64,000 bases of DNA from Tubulanus polymorphus (taxonomy: Eukaryota; Nemertea; Palaeonemertea; Tubulaniformes; Tubulanidae). Shown here piece by piece: positions 31,886-43,900 of the stretch (the stretch's first letter is position 1; the number at the start of each line of letters is the position of its first letter). The position numbers and the translations under genes were made by a program. Location: assembly GCF_964204645.1 (NCBI RefSeq), contig NC_134032.1, positions 560,501 to 624,500 on the forward strand, read 5' to 3'. Under the pieces are notes generated by a model. That model had not been told where the DNA came from. It saw only the letters and a program-made list of their open reading frames with translations, and did no database searches.

Positions 31886-32454
31886 GGTATCTGAAATAAA
31901 ATGTTCGATGAATAAAGAATGAATTTGAATTGGCTACATTTTTAATCAACGTATAAACAACGGCCCTATATTTATGGCACCAGACCGCTATTAGGTTTGT
32001 AACTTCGGCTTCAAGATGCCAAAAAATAGTACCTAGACTGGAAAAGAACGTCCTCCATAAATGTAGCCGTATTTCCGCGAGTAGAAAAGTTGGATTTCGA
32101 TGTCTTCCATTCCAATCACGCTGGTCGTCGACGTTGTGACAGTGCGCGGATCACATCATCGATATTAATAGAACGATGATGAAATAAGGGATTCCCTGGG
32201 CTTTTTGTTCGGAGTCCTAACAATTTCGGGGGATTCCCATCAATATTCGGCAAGGAAGGAAGTAAGCGTGATACTTGTACCGGGATACCCCTCGATTTCA
32301 AAAAAAGGTTTTGTTATTCGGGAAGTGGATAATTTACTGTCGTGTGTAAAAAAGTGTTAACTTCCGCTATTTTATATCATTGCTATCAACTGATAAATAA
32401 ATATGAAACAATTAAATCATTTTATTGGTTTACGGTTTTGGATTGGGGTTGGGT

Positions 32455-32640
32455 CAGAGATAGTTAGTTACCTAATCGTTGGTGGTAAGCTTTTTATAAT
32501 CGGATGGGCTTATACCAACCAATATCCGATTGTGAAACTTAACCACAGACAGGTTACTGACTAGGTCAGAGATAGTTAATCGTTGGTTTTTATAATCGGA
32601 TGAGCTCATACCAACTTATACTTATGTGGTTTGTGAAAAT
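32455..32640. mobile_element. Dispersed element with GGTGGTAAGCTTTTTATAATC block, two overlapping copies
   Basis: The block AATCGTTGGTGGTAAGCTTT with TATAATCGGATGGGCTTATA and then ACCACAGACAGGTTACTGAC occurs here twice in part. It recurs near 56990-57110 and in decayed form near 62430-62545, and in inverse orientation at about 30960-31060. No ORF; a small non-autonomous element. Confidence 0.6.
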
Positions 32641-32784
32641 GACCGAGTTGGTCAGTGATAGAGGTTTGGGGCTCTTGACCATTAGTGAGGGAGCATCTCA
32701 AAATTACTATAGTTCCGTCAATTGGAATAACTGTCTAATTGGTTTAATTAGTACGCAATTGACCCCTCCGCCCTCCCCTAATGC

Positions 32785-32812
32785 TTGTACGTAATAAATG
32801 AATGATCCCTAT
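32785..32812. mobile_element. Solo end of the GGGATCATTC MITE
   Basis: CGTAATAAATGAATGATCCC is identical to the right end of the MITEs at 29300 and 38389. The other end is missing. Confidence 0.6.
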
Positions 32813-32860
32813 AGCTATCATTATCAGGAATTCTAGGGGTAGGATTATATTGAATTTAGG

Positions 32861-33123
32861 CAGGGTGCGATCTACGCACTTGTCCGATTGCCCGGGACAA
32901 GTATATTCTCATTAGGGGCAAGTAGGTAATCATTATCACTCGTCCCCCGGGCTAGTGCAATTTTATGTCACAAATTGCTTTTTCCCACTGGATACAACGG
33001 ATGATAGCGCCACCAATCGGACTGCCTGTTTAGGGCAAGTAGTTTTTGGAGGGGGCAAGCGAAATTTCAGATATGCTTGTCCCCCCCCGGGCAAGTGGCT
33101 TTCATTCCTTAGATCGGACCCTG
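32861..33123. mobile_element. MITE with CAGGGTGCGATCTA ends, copy 1
   Basis: Begins CAGGGTGCGATCTACGCACT and ends TTAGATCGGACCCTG. The interior has repeated GGGCAAGT blocks and a conserved segment CAACGGATGATAGCGCCACC. Other copies are at 43279-43627 and, in reverse, 63078-63339. Flanks TTAGG on both sides (offset by one C) suggest a 5-bp target duplication. It lies just before the EBAG9 5' exon. Confidence 0.8.
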
Positions 33124-33218
33124 CTTAGGTGAGAAGAGGGTCCAGAGGGGGTAAGGGTTAGGGTGAGTAGGGGCTAGGGTTGTTCTGTAAATGATGATTT
33201 CGTCGGTTGTCGTTTCAG

Positions 33219-36091
33219 GTTGTAATGGTGACATTTAGACGATGGGTTTATTAAAGGCAGCTTCGAGTAAACTATTCGCGATATTCCTCGCGCTGGTCGC
33301 CGTGTTCCGCCGGGCGATGTGCTTCCTCGGCAGACGCCGCAAGAACAGCGGCTCCCTCTTGCCGACGACCGTCAACAAATATCCGATTACGTCGCTCGGC
33401 AACGACGTTACGCAATCGGTGCCCGGAAACGAGGTACATACGAATCGGTCCCACCAGGTGGCGTTTATTCCGACTCAAGATTTAAATTGAAAATGCTTTT
33501 AAAGGTGCTCGAAAACTCCTTTCAGTGCTGACTAGTTAATACCCTATAGTGCTGGAGATAATTTGAAAATTCTAAAAAATTCCACCCTAGTGTGTTGAAT
33601 AACGGGAATACCACTATAGTGCGTCTACACCGCGGTGCGATGTATCGTTAGTTACTAATATTTCACTATGTTTGACAGGTGCTGCCATCTTTCAATAGAG
33701 ATAATTACTAATTACATTAATACACCACAGTGCAGTGTACTAGCGAAAACTGTCACTGATTTATACACCGCACTGCGGTGTAGACGCACTGAAAGGATTA
33801 ATTGAGAGAAATAGGCAATTAGAAATGTTTTTCTAGTTTGCAGTTGTACATAAGATTACCCCTATATCGGCGCAGTTTCAATTAGTTCAATGATATTTCA
33901 AAATGAATTGCAGGTTGAACTTGAAGATTGGAACAGCTGGGGTAATGATTCGATGCAAGGCAGTAGAGACAGCGGTGACATCATGACCACCTCCAATAGT
34001 CATTACAACAACGGAGGAGGATTCATATCAAAACACCAGGCGGCGCCAGCAGTCGCGCCAACCCCCGAAGAAGAAGCTGAATTAGATTATTTCCAAGGCA
34101 TGGAACCGAGTTATATAAAAACACAAAAAGTAAGTTCAGTCGAAACAACTTAATCCTTAATCCAATTTCATTTGGGTTTCAATCTTTATCCGGATATAGT
34201 TTATCGTCTACCTTTTTACTTGTAAATTATGTTTTGATTGAAAATAGAGATGATTTCTGTAATGTGACGACTTATGGTTGACATTGACACTGCTTGAGCA
34301 ACTAGTTGTACTCAGTTGCTCTCATATCTGTCGATGTGAGCGCTCCTTAATCATCAACACATGGTTGTAACTGACTAAAACAAGGCGATTTGTCACATGA
34401 TTCGAGATGCCCTGAGAATATTTGCTAGATTACACATCTCAGTTGCTGTTGATGTACGCGCTATGGACCTAGCGACTGGCATGAACCACGCAGTTGCTGG
34501 TTTTCATTAGATTTTCGATGTGCGCTCACTAGCAACTAGTTGTCTCCAGTTGCTTTGTCGATGTAAGCTAAGCGTTACACTCGATAGTAAATCGAATTAG
34601 AAATATAAATTGAAACTCAAAAGTAGCCGATCAACCCATTTCGACTTTGTACTCTGTGTTCTGAAGTCCTCGTTGTTGCTGTTATTTTTTCAGATTTTGA
34701 TAAAGAAAAGAGAAGAATTTGTGGGCAATTCAAATTCCATATCTTCACGTTTAGCAGTGAACGTTGGTGCTCTACAGGTCAGTACTAGTGACTCCCCCTA
34801 GTGAGACTAGTCAGTACTAGTGACGCCCCTAGTGAGACTAGTCTGTACTAGTGACTCCCCCTAGTGAGACTAGTCAGTACAGTGACGCCCCTAGTGAGAC
34901 GAGTCTGTACTAGTGACACCCCTATTGATACCCCTAGTGAGACTTGTCAGTTTTAGTGACACCCCGAGTGAGACAAGTCAGTTTTAGTGACTCCCCCTAG
35001 TGAGACTAGTCAGTACTAGTGATGCCCCTAGTGAGACTTGTCTGTACTAGTGACACCCCTATTGATACCCCTAGTGAGACTAGTCTGTACTAGTGACACC
35101 CCTATTGATACCCCTAGTGAGACTAGTCAGTTTTAGTGACACCCCGAGTGAGACTAGTCAGTTTTAGTGACTCCCCCTAGTGAGACTAGTCAGTACTAGT
35201 GACGCCCCTAGTGAGACTAGTCAGTACTAGTGACACCCCTATTGATACCCCTAGTGAAACTAGTCAGTTTTAGTGACGCCCCGAGTGAGACTAGTCAGTA
35301 TTATTGACACCCCTAGTGAGATTAGAGTGGGTTATTACATCCATTGATGAGAATCCAGTTATTTTGGAAAGTTTTGAAGACGCTCCGATGGATTGTCTTG
35401 ATATTTGGTTCATACATGTTCATGGACACATCTTCAGCCCGAAAACTGGCCCTATCAGATTCAAGATGGCCGACTGATGGACAAACCTGGGCTAAAATGA
35501 AACGGGATTTCTGATTATTATTTTTTTTTTAACACCCTCAACCCGCTAAGCATCACGCAGGGCATTATGAGCAGTTTTCTTTTTCCCAATGGGGGAGAGA
35601 CCGGAGAAGAACCTTCGACCAAGAAACTCTGTCGCCACCAGGGTTTGAACCCATAAACGCTGGATTGACGAGACCAGTGACCGGCAGCTGAAACCACTCG
35701 GCCGCTGCGTCTCTCCGGATTTCTGATTGGCTTACGATGACATCATCAGGCAGGGTTTCGTCCCGTTGTGAGTCTTGGTGCAATCAGGTTCAAATCCCCG
35801 CCGGGGGGGGGGGGGGTAGGGGAGGATGTGCTGGATGTAACAAACGGATTATCTGTGAATTGATCTATTTTGCAGGAATCCGAACTAGGCTCGTGGGAGG
35901 ATTCCGACAACGCGTGGGAGGCCGACATCTCCGACGATCTGACGTGGGAGGCGCAGGAAGCGATCAAAGAGAAACGCCGCCAGGAACGCGAGCGCCGCGC
36001 CGCCGAGCACCAACGCCGAAAATACGAACGCGATAACCAGCGCGCGAGCGGTCGCCGCGACGCCGCCGGCATCGGTATGAAACTATCGTGA
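33219..36091 (+). CDS. EBAG9: EBAG9/RCAS1 orthologue, 4 coding exons
   Basis: Coding exons 33242-33433, 33914-34129, 34694-34777 and 35876-36091 join in phase 0 with GT/AG borders to give 235 aa, against about 213 aa in vertebrates. EBAG9/RCAS1 is a Golgi-associated single-pass membrane protein linked to regulated secretion. The N terminus has a hydrophobic anchor (residues about 10-24, LFAIFLALVAVF), then a Cys and basic residues (RRAMCFLGRRRKNSG) followed by LPTTV. Exon 2 carries the family signature VELEDWNSWG and LDYFQGMEPSYIKTQK; exon 3 ILIKKREEF and ISSRLA; exon 4 ELGSWEDSDNAWE, a long Glu/Arg-rich coiled coil and the C-terminal KLS. A splice acceptor (CGTTTCAG) at 33218 implies a non-coding first exon upstream. 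Intron 1 holds a MITE; intron 3 holds a 0.5 kb minisatellite and a SINE. Confidence 0.93.
33519..33800 (-). mobile_element. piggyBac-like MITE in EBAG9 intron 1
   Basis: Matches 44511-44802 in reverse. It shares GTGCGTCTACACCGCGGTG, ATTTCACTATGTTTGACAGG and TGCTGCCATCTTTCAA, and ends near GCACTGAAAGGATTAA. The TTAACCCTTTCAGTGC-type terminus is best seen in the other copies and recalls piggyBac ends. There is a strong internal palindrome around CACCGCGGTG. Confidence 0.75.
34779..35330 (+). repeat. Minisatellite in EBAG9 intron 3, ~31 bp unit
   Basis: About 17 degenerate copies of ACTAGTCAGTACTAGTGACG plus CCCCTAGTGAG. It begins a few bases after the exon 3 donor (CTACAG|GTCAGTACTAG), so the unit includes the donor-proximal intron sequence: the array seems to have grown from the exon/intron border. 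Confidence 0.95.
35525..35718 (-). repeat. tRNA-derived SINE in EBAG9 intron 3
   Basis: On the minus strand, GCAGCGGCCGAGTGGTTTCA gives an A-box and GGGTTCAAACCC a B-box, with a Leu/Ser-type long variable region in between. A GC-poor body and an A-rich 3' part (complement of the T run at about 35519) follow. Likely a full-length SINE. Box-B-like sequence without the head also lies at 35775-35805 on the plus strand. Confidence 0.7.
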
Positions 36092-36480
36092 TACTCGTTA
36101 TCGGGGAATGTAGTCGGCGAGAGTTGGAAGAACGGTATCGCGCGAAACGTAGCGTATTAACACTTATCTGTTTCGTGTTTATTGCGTTTCGTTGTTTTTT
36201 TATGGCGAGGATTTTATAAACTCTGTTGAACTTCGAGCTCAGAACGCGTCGATTACGTGAATAAATTGTTTCAGTCCCGCACCATCGAATCCTATTGTTA
36301 TATTTTGCCGCCCGTTCTAAGGAGGCCCGGTATCATTCGATCGACTTTATTCGCGACAAATATTTCAAGGAATTGATATTCTCGTGTGTCACTATCTCAT
36401 TAGCGGTGTATGGACATTTTCTACCGTGTATCTTACACAATTATGTTGATTAAAAAACACAAGAAAACTAAAGTTCTACG
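36092..36480 (+). other. Probable EBAG9 3' UTR
   Basis: No ORF. AATAAATTG at about 36261 is a candidate polyadenylation signal about 170 bases after the stop codon. The minisatellite begins at about 36485. Confidence 0.4.
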
Positions 36481-36481
36481 G

Positions 36482-36965
36482 TTGGATCCAATTCCAGTTG
36501 TGTAGGTTTAATTTGAATGTGGATCCAGTTCCACAGTTGTGTGTAGGTTTAATTTGACTCTGGATCCAGTTCCACAGTTGTGTGTAGGTTTAATTTGACT
36601 CTGGATCCAGTTCCACAGTTGTGTGGGTTTAATTTGACTCTGGATCCAGTTCCACAGTTGTGTGGGTTTAATTTGACAGTGGATCCAATTCCACAGTTGC
36701 GTGGGTTTCAATTTAACTTTGGATCCAGTTCCACAGTTGTGTGGGTTTCAATTTAACTTTTGATCCAGTTCCACAGTTGTGAGGGTTTAATTTGACTGTG
36801 GATCCAGTTCCACAGTTGTGAGGGTTTAATTTGACTCTAGATCCAGTTCCACAGTTGTGTGGGTTTAATTTGACTCTGGATCCAGTTCCACAGTTGTGTG
36901 GGTTTAATTTGACTCTAGATCCAGTTCCACAGTTGTGTTTGTTTAATCTGACTCTGGTTCCAGTT
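36482..36965 (+). repeat. Minisatellite, ~39 bp unit, ~12 copies
   Basis: Unit GTTCCACAGTTGTGTGGGTT and TAATTTGACTCTGGATCCA. The core GGATCCAGTTCCACAGTTGT is shared with the 44 bp array at 46405, with single copies near 39590, 40340-40460, and with the MITE at 51669. Confidence 0.95.
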
Positions 36966-37498
36966 GCGAGTTACCATTTGTCGACTCGACAATGAACAAC
37001 CCCGGTATGGTAAACGTATTTCAGAAAACCTAGCGAACATTTAGCAACTTTCATAATGTTTGTAAAGTTGATTCACTTGAATGTAGTAATTCTACTGGCT
37101 ACATGGGTTCGAATGCACTTCACAGGGATCCATAGTACAGGTAGTACTTACAAGGAACTACAAGTTCATTATCCTGTCCTATCCTAATTTACATGTTGTT
37201 TTCATGAAAAAAAAACTGAAAAGATAATGAATATTCCAGTAAACCAAGTGTAAAACGGATCAGTGTTATAGTTGTCAGAAATAAAGATATCAATAAAATC
37301 ATAACCTTTATTATTAAAACATTGCTTTGTTGTTTGATGCAGAGGCGCGCGGTTTCTAGTGTTAAGTTTCTTTACTTCATGGAAATGGTTATCAGTTTAA
37401 GAAGTTTGTCGTCAACTGGCGCTTCCCAGAGCTGAGGCAACAATGGATTTACTCGTAACTCTGATCACCTTCAGAACCACACCCTGCAGTAGGGTCCT

Positions 37499-37637
37499 GG
37501 GGCCGGTTGCATAGTCATGGCTTAGACTTAAGACCATTATAAGACCTACTTAGTTCTTAAGCCAATCTAACAACTTAAGACCAGTCTTAGAATTTAAGAT
37601 CATTTTTGGACTTAAATCTCAACTGAGGAACCGGTCT
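37499..37637. mobile_element. GGGGCCGGTTGC MITE, decayed copy
   Basis: Starts GGGGCCGGTTGCATAGTCAT and has the family's internal palindromic CTTAAGACC blocks, ending near GAGGAACCGG. Other copies are at 41037, 48598, 51001, 51248 and 51547. Confidence 0.8.
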
Positions 37638-37639
37638 CA

Positions 37640-38388
37640 AAGGAATTAAGTGATGACATATTCTCGCTGCGAAAGATTTATCTTCGATCGCAAGCCCCCA
37701 GTAGAAGATTAGGGGTCCGGGGACACCACGCCCACTTGGGAAGCAGTTTGAAATGCTTGACAGAAAATTTCTAATATTCAACGCCCCCTGGCGAACATTT
37801 AGAGAAACAAATGACCTTGAAACTCAATTATAGAACATTTATCACAGGCTACAATTTCTTATTGCGTAGAAGCATAATACCGAGATTTGGGGGAGCTTAC
37901 TGTGGCAAGTGACTAATGAGAAATCTACGTGCGTAGCCGTGAGTGGAACAAAAAGTCTCAATTTTCATTTTCAAGAAAGGCGTTCATATTTTCAACTCGT
38001 TTAAACTTTAATACTAATATTATGAAATACTAACATAATTATTAATTATACAAACACTGATTGAATGATAACATAGTGTGTAAAACAAGTGCTTTCAAAT
38101 CTGAAAATAACAATACGTGCCATCTTCCTACTACCAATATTTCAAAAGATTTTTTAACAAAAACTAGACATAATCCATGTTTTTTTCTAGCACTTCTCGT
38201 AAAAAAACACCGCGGTTTATCACAGAAAATTATGATTAAGTCTCAATAATTCATGCCGTACTTTATCAGTTAAGGGAGCAGTTATTACGTATTCACGACA
38301 CGTCGCCAATGAATGCTCCCTTATTTCAACAATCTCGCGGCTAAATATCAAAATGCTCCAATTATAAATAAACGATTAGGGATCATTC
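37640..38388. other. Gap without recognised gene
   Basis: No supported exon or repeat of clear type between the MITEs. Confidence 0.4.
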
Positions 38389-38540
38389 ATTTATTATGTA
38401 CACATTAGGGGAGGGGGAGGGGTCAGTGCAATTGCCTACTGTAATGCTTAATGTATATGCAAAAAAGGGATTTTGCGTACAGAGGGGGAGGGGGGTTGAA
38501 AAATTCAAATTTTATGCGTACGTAATAAATGAATGATCCC
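38389..38540. mobile_element. GGGATCATTC MITE, copy with TTA target duplication
   Basis: GGGATCATTCATTTATTATG at the left end and CGTAATAAATGAATGATCCC at the right end, flanked by TTA on both sides (38386-38388 and 38541-38543). Internal sequence parallels 29300-29466. Confidence 0.85.
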
Positions 38541-38544
38541 TTAC

Positions 38545-39585
38545 TATAAACAGTTCAAAACATTTTCATTATGCAAACATCGAAAAAATAAATTAAAATC
38601 TGTATCAAACGGATACTAATAAAATTCACATTAAAGCAGCCTACACGTTCCGTAGCGATAATCAGATTATTATGTGCCTCGCAAAAAATGGGGTTAACTA
38701 CTGAATAAACGGTATAAACCCCTGAACTAATACGGGTACCCGATTGACGGGACGATCTCCCTCAACCCTGAATGATCTGAGTTTCAGCGTGTCTGAATTT
38801 AAGGAGGCTTAAAAAGAATCAACAGAAATTCGAATATGAAAAATCGACGAAAATAATATCGCGCAAAAAAAAAACAAGCTTTTAACATTTAGTGAAATAT
38901 TCACTGATGCCTCATCAGTATTTTACTGGTCAAGTACGAGCGCGGAAACAGACTATCGCACCGTGCAGCACGTGCGGTAGTCGCAGTTTTCAAATGCCCT
39001 TGAAATTCGCGATAAAAAGAATGAAAGGGCACACAATTTGTGAGCCATAAACAATAACTGCCTTTCTGTACTAGGCTTAAGCGAAAAATGAGTGAAAATA
39101 AATTGCCCAAAATCATAAAAGGCAATCTAAGGCAATGTCCTTTGCTCAAAAGGGCACTATTCCAAAAAGACATTATTGTCGCTCTATAAATTTAATTGAA
39201 AAAGGGCAAATTTTGCCAAAAAAATCTCAAAAAGACACAAGCGAAATAAATTTACTGGCATGATACCAAAAAATGGCACTCTAACTCAAACTCGCTCGCT
39301 GGGCATTAATACTGGCCCTTTTCAAAGTTGGTGCCCTTTTTTCACTGAGCTGTAGTCACTGAATGGTCCTGGATCCATGCCTGTAAAAGAGAGCCATCCC
39401 GCTCAAAGATTCAAAACAAACGACATAATGATTTTACATTTCGTCAATTAAAATGTTTCTATCCATGTTCACTTGGAGATACGCAGAGATAACACATGAA
39501 AATCCCACTGATAAAAATATCAATCTTCAGACATTCCTGGTGCATGATAAAACTGTATGTATTGTCTTTTAATGTCTTTTGGACT
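38545..39585. other. Gap without recognised gene
   Basis: Low-complexity AT-rich sequence. A run around 39060-39330 contains many short GGCA/TGCC-flanked pieces (AAAGGGCA, TTGCCC). No exon could be supported. Confidence 0.35.
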
Positions 39586-39707
39586 AGTTCCACAGTTGTG
39601 TGGATTTAACCCAATCCATGGTTGTGTGGATTTGATTTAACCAAGTTCCACAGTTTACTGAATGTCCTTTTTTGCATTCATGTCCCACAGCAACCTAACT
39701 ATTTACA

Positions 39708-40258
39708 TCAGGTGACCAGCTCTTGACCAGGTTAGCAGGTTGGAACTATTGTCATGTGTCAGGTGACCAGCTCTGGCTAATCACAAGCTAGGGTTAGGGT
39801 TAGTGACCATGTGCTTGGGGCTATTTGCATATATCAGGTGACCAGCGGCAGCCAATCAGAAGCTAGGGTTAGGGTTAATGACCATGTGTTTGAGGCAATT
39901 TGCATATATCAGGTGACCAGCTCCAGCCAATCACAAGCTAGGGTTAGGGTTAGTGACCATGTGCTTGGGGCTATTTGCATATATCAGGTGACCAGCTGCA
40001 GCCAATCAGAAGCTAGGGTTAGGGTTAGTAACCATGTGCTTGGACTATTTGCATATATCAGGTGACCAGCTCCAGCCAATCACAAGCTAGGGTTAGGGTT
40101 AGTGACCATGTGCTTGTGGCTATTTGCATACATCAGGTGACCAGCTCAAGCCAATCACAAGCTAGGGTTAGGGTTAGTGATCATGTGCTTGGGGCTATTT
40201 GCATATATCAGGTGACCAGCTGCAGCCAATCAGAAGCTAGGGTTAGGGTTAGCTGTTT
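39708..40258 (+). repeat. 75 bp minisatellite with telomere-like (TTAGGG) core, ~7 copies
   Basis: Unit TTTGCATATATCAGGTGACC, AGCTGCAGCCAATCAGAAG, CTAGGGTTAGGGTTAGTGAC and CATGTGCTTGGGGCTA. Each copy contains two TTAGGG motifs. Because 75 is divisible by three, it makes a repetitive open frame that is not a gene. It also contains CCAATCA and ATTTGCAT motifs (CCAAT-box- and octamer-like) in each copy. Confidence 0.95.
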
Positions 40259-40339
40259 CTAGGTGGGAGGAGATGTATGTTTACATACAGTGAAATCAGT
40301 TCATTGACAGCTCCCCCTATAGTTAGTCAATTACACATC

Positions 40340-40475
40340 TACAATTGTGTGGGTTTAATTTGACTCTGGATCCAGTTCCACAGTTGTGTTGGTCTGATTT
40401 GACTCAGTGGTCTGGGTTTAATTTGACTCTGGACCCAGTTCCACAATTGCGTGGGTTTAATTTGACCGTGGATGA
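40340..40475 (+). repeat. Isolated copies of the GTTCCACAGTTGTG 39 bp unit
   Basis: About three decayed copies of the unit found at 36482. Confidence 0.7.
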
Positions 40476-40477
40476 GG

Positions 40478-40570
40478 GGAGATACAAGGTCGAGGCTGAG
40501 GGGGTGCAAGGTCAAGGCTGAGGGGGTGCAAGGTCAAGGCTGAGGGGGTGCAAGGTCAAGGCTGAGGGGT
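40478..40570 (+). repeat. 24 bp tandem repeat, ~4 copies
   Basis: Unit CAAGGTCAAGGCTGAGGGGG plus TG, four times. Confidence 0.9.
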
Positions 40571-40726
40571 TGCAGATAGAAATAAAAGAAGCAGAGTTGA
40601 AACATTCTTTTTTTTTTTCAAACCAAAGTTTTTTTTCAGTACACGAAGAGAAAGAACATTAGACGACATTGAATAAAGGCCCAGGCTGGCTTCGTAGATC
40701 CCGGATTTTAAAAGCGCGGTCCCGAT

Positions 40727-40969
40727 CTATTTCCGTTGCGTTGAATTGCGAAGATTAGCGGGAGCGGTCTGGGGTCGTTGAACGACGGGTCGTCGCACCG
40801 CGGGGAACTGTTGTCCGATCCACTCCTCGTATTCGTCCGGCGACATTTCGACGACGCGTTCGCGACAGAACTCGATCGCGGCGCTGACGTCCGGTGAACA
40901 GATCTCCCACTCCCTCAATCCTGATAAAACGCGCAGAAACTTATACGTGCTGTGCTTGCTACTCTCAAC
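40727..40969 (-). CDS. CCDC60: CCDC60-like gene, last coding exon
   Basis: After a TGTAACAG acceptor: VESSKHSTYKFLRVLSGLRE then WEICSPDVSAAIEFCRERVV and a Pro/Arg/Gln-rich tail ending STQRK and TAA... (stop read on the minus strand at 40729-40727). A T-run and a candidate AATAAA equivalent lie within about 120 bases downstream. Confidence 0.75.
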   Translation of the reverse strand, partial: VESSKHSTYKFLRVLSGLREWEICSPDVSAAIEFCRERVVEMSPDEYEEWIGQQFPAVRRPVVQRPQTAPANLRNSTQRK

Positions 40970-43900
40970 CTGTTACAGAAAACGTAAAATAAAACGTATT
41001 CAAGTTTGCCGTTACTAAATATTTGATGCTTGAACTGGGGCCAGTTGCACAGTCGTGACTTAAGTCCAAAAGTGATCTTAAATCTTAAGACTGGTCCTAA
41101 GTTGTTAGATTAGCTTTAGAACTAAGTTGGTCTTAGACTGGTCTTAAGTCTAAGTCATGGCTATGCAACCAGCCCCTGGTGTATACTAGTCACTATCTTA
41201 CCATGCCGTGTTTGGATAGTTTGGTAAGAATCTCGTGAAAGTACCAAATACTAGTGATGTCATCGGTGAGGCTTTGCAGTATATCTGAATACCTGAAAAT
41301 AATAATATTATCATCAAGTTTTTGAGTTTGTAATTAACAGCAAGCCCTCAGAAACATGTTTCATATTTCTGTTCAAATTAATCAGTAATCAACGGTAAGA
41401 CCCTCAGTAACATCTTTCATATTTCTGTACAAATTAATCAGTAATCGACAGTAAGACCCTCAGTAACATCTTTCATATTTCTGTTCAAATTAATCAGTAA
41501 TCAACGGTAAGACCCTCAGTAACATGTTTCATATTTCTGTACAAATTAATCAGTAATCGACAGTAAGACCCTCAGTAACATCTTTCATATTTCTGTTCAA
41601 ATTAATCAGTAATCAACAGTAAGACCTGCAGTAACATCTTTCATATTTCTGTTCAAATTAATCAGTAATCAACGGTAAGACCCTCAGTAACATGTTTCAT
41701 ATTTCTGTTCAAATTAATCAGTAATCGACGGTAAAACCCTCAGTAACATCTTTCATATTTCTGTTCAAATTAATCAGTTATCAACAGTAAGACCCTCAGT
41801 AACATCTTTCATATTTCTGTTCAAATTATTCAGTAATCAACAGTAAAACCCTCAGTAACATCTTTCATATTTCTGTGAGCATCAAACAAATCAAATCAGT
41901 ATTTCTCAAGTAACAAATACTGAAAATCAGCAACAGTTGCCAGCTCTTCTTGTAGCATCTTCTCGCAGACACTATACACTATTCTAATGCGCGGGCGTGC
42001 GTAGTTCATTTTGGTCATTTATTTCAATGGAAAAATATGTCTGGGAAAAAGTTCCGAACGCTCGAAAACTGCGTGATTGAGCAGATACAAGAAGAATGAG
42101 TGATAAATAATCAAATGCCTGAGTGGCTATACGGGCTGTAGACCGAGGGGAGGTGTCGGGCTGTGGACCGAGGGGATATACGGGCTGTGGACCGAGGGGA
42201 GGTGTCGGGCTGTGGACCGAGGGGCCGTGTCGAGTCGATACGTACCACTGCGTGTGACCCGAAGTTCGGCGCATTTTCTCCTGCGGTTTTTCGTCCTGGA
42301 TACTTTTCGTTCGCATGTATTCGATCGCTCGGTGGAAACTGCGTCTCATCGGCAAATGACTGAATTTATTCTGACAAACTCTCAATCTCTGCCTGGAAAT
42401 AGACGCGATCAGAGTGAGTGGGGCTCCAGCTTATAGAGCGCTTCAAGTAGAAGCTCGAATGTCTCTTCTTTTCTCTACAGAGATGACTAATGTCTATTTC
42501 AACTTTGTTTGGGAGGACATCAGGTGGCCTAGCCCAGTCAGTTTGAGTAGCACATACCCGATGAAGCCACGTGAAGTCGTCTCTAAGCAAATTCGAAACA
42601 AGACATTTAGTAGCGCGCAGATTTTACCGCTCCCCGGGAATACAAGACTTACCTCTCCATGTGTTCGAGCATCTCGTGAAGATCAATCGCTCGTTCTTCG
42701 CCGACTTCCGAAAACTTCTGTCTCATTTCGGCCAACAGTCGACACCGCTGCGTGCTGGGCAACGAATTCTGAAAATCCACTAACGCCGGCGAGCTGAAGA
42801 GGTAAAAAGGGAATTTTTCTTCATTTTCATAATTCTAATAGGCCCTATGTCCTGAGATAGTATAAAGCGGTATCGCCTACGCGACTGTACTATTTGTTAT
42901 CGGAAGCCATCTTATTTGCCATCTTATTTGTGTAGTTCTGGTGATGATGATGTTCCGGTGCCGAGACATACGCAATTGTTTATTCAATAAAATTCATTTC
43001 ATTTCGTTTGTATAATTTGCTGTCCTAGTAACGTTTATTTGAGGAAACGACTGTTTTTCAACCCGCACTCGCCGTCACTACTCCGCAGTTAACGAACTAA
43101 TACAGGGATAATCAGGCTCAATAACGGATCGCTAATGGGACCGTTCATTAAATGACTTCACGCAATGACGATAAAACATGTATTCCAGTCGTGTTAATAT
43201 CACACTATGTGCGGTTAACATGGAAGTAAAGTTTCGCATTTTGAACCCACATTTTCGCCAGATGCAACGTTACCTTATCAGGGTGCGACCTAAGCACTTG
43301 TCCGATTGCCCGGGACAAGTATATTATCATTAGGGCAAGTAGGTTATCATGATGGCCAGTACATTATCATTAGGGCAAGTATATTATCATTAGGGCAAGT
43401 ATATTATCATTAGGGCGAGCACACTATGATTAGGACAAGCATATTCTCATCAGGGTAAGTAGGTTATCATTATCACTTGTCCGCCGGGCTAGTGCAATTT
43501 TATGTCACAAAACTTTTTTCCCACTCGATACAACGGATGATAGCGCCACCAATCGGACTGCCTGTGTAGGGCAAGTATTTTTTGGAGGCAAAATTTCAGA
43601 TATGCTTGCCCCCCGAGCAAGTGGCTTAAAATTAGATTCATGTTTAGCGCATTTAAAGCAATAAATCGTTATATCATACGCCTCGAGTGGTATCAGTAAT
43701 CGCACTAGTAGCAATGAATATCAACCTTTCCTACTTTAGTCCCAAGTGGGCTGAAAACTTGTCATTTAAGAAAGTTTGAGATATAAGGATGCTATTACGG
43801 CAGTAGCAGGCACGCGTTTAGGCATCTATAGTGAATATGCCGATAGCTGCTGAAATCAGGCCTGTTTAGAAACTCCCTCCAATGTTACGAGATAATTTTC

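Noticed and set aside
35737-36036. 99-codon plus-strand and 108-codon minus-strand frames over EBAG9 exon 4
   Set aside because: Frame shadows of the real exon, which is confirmed by splice phase and homology.
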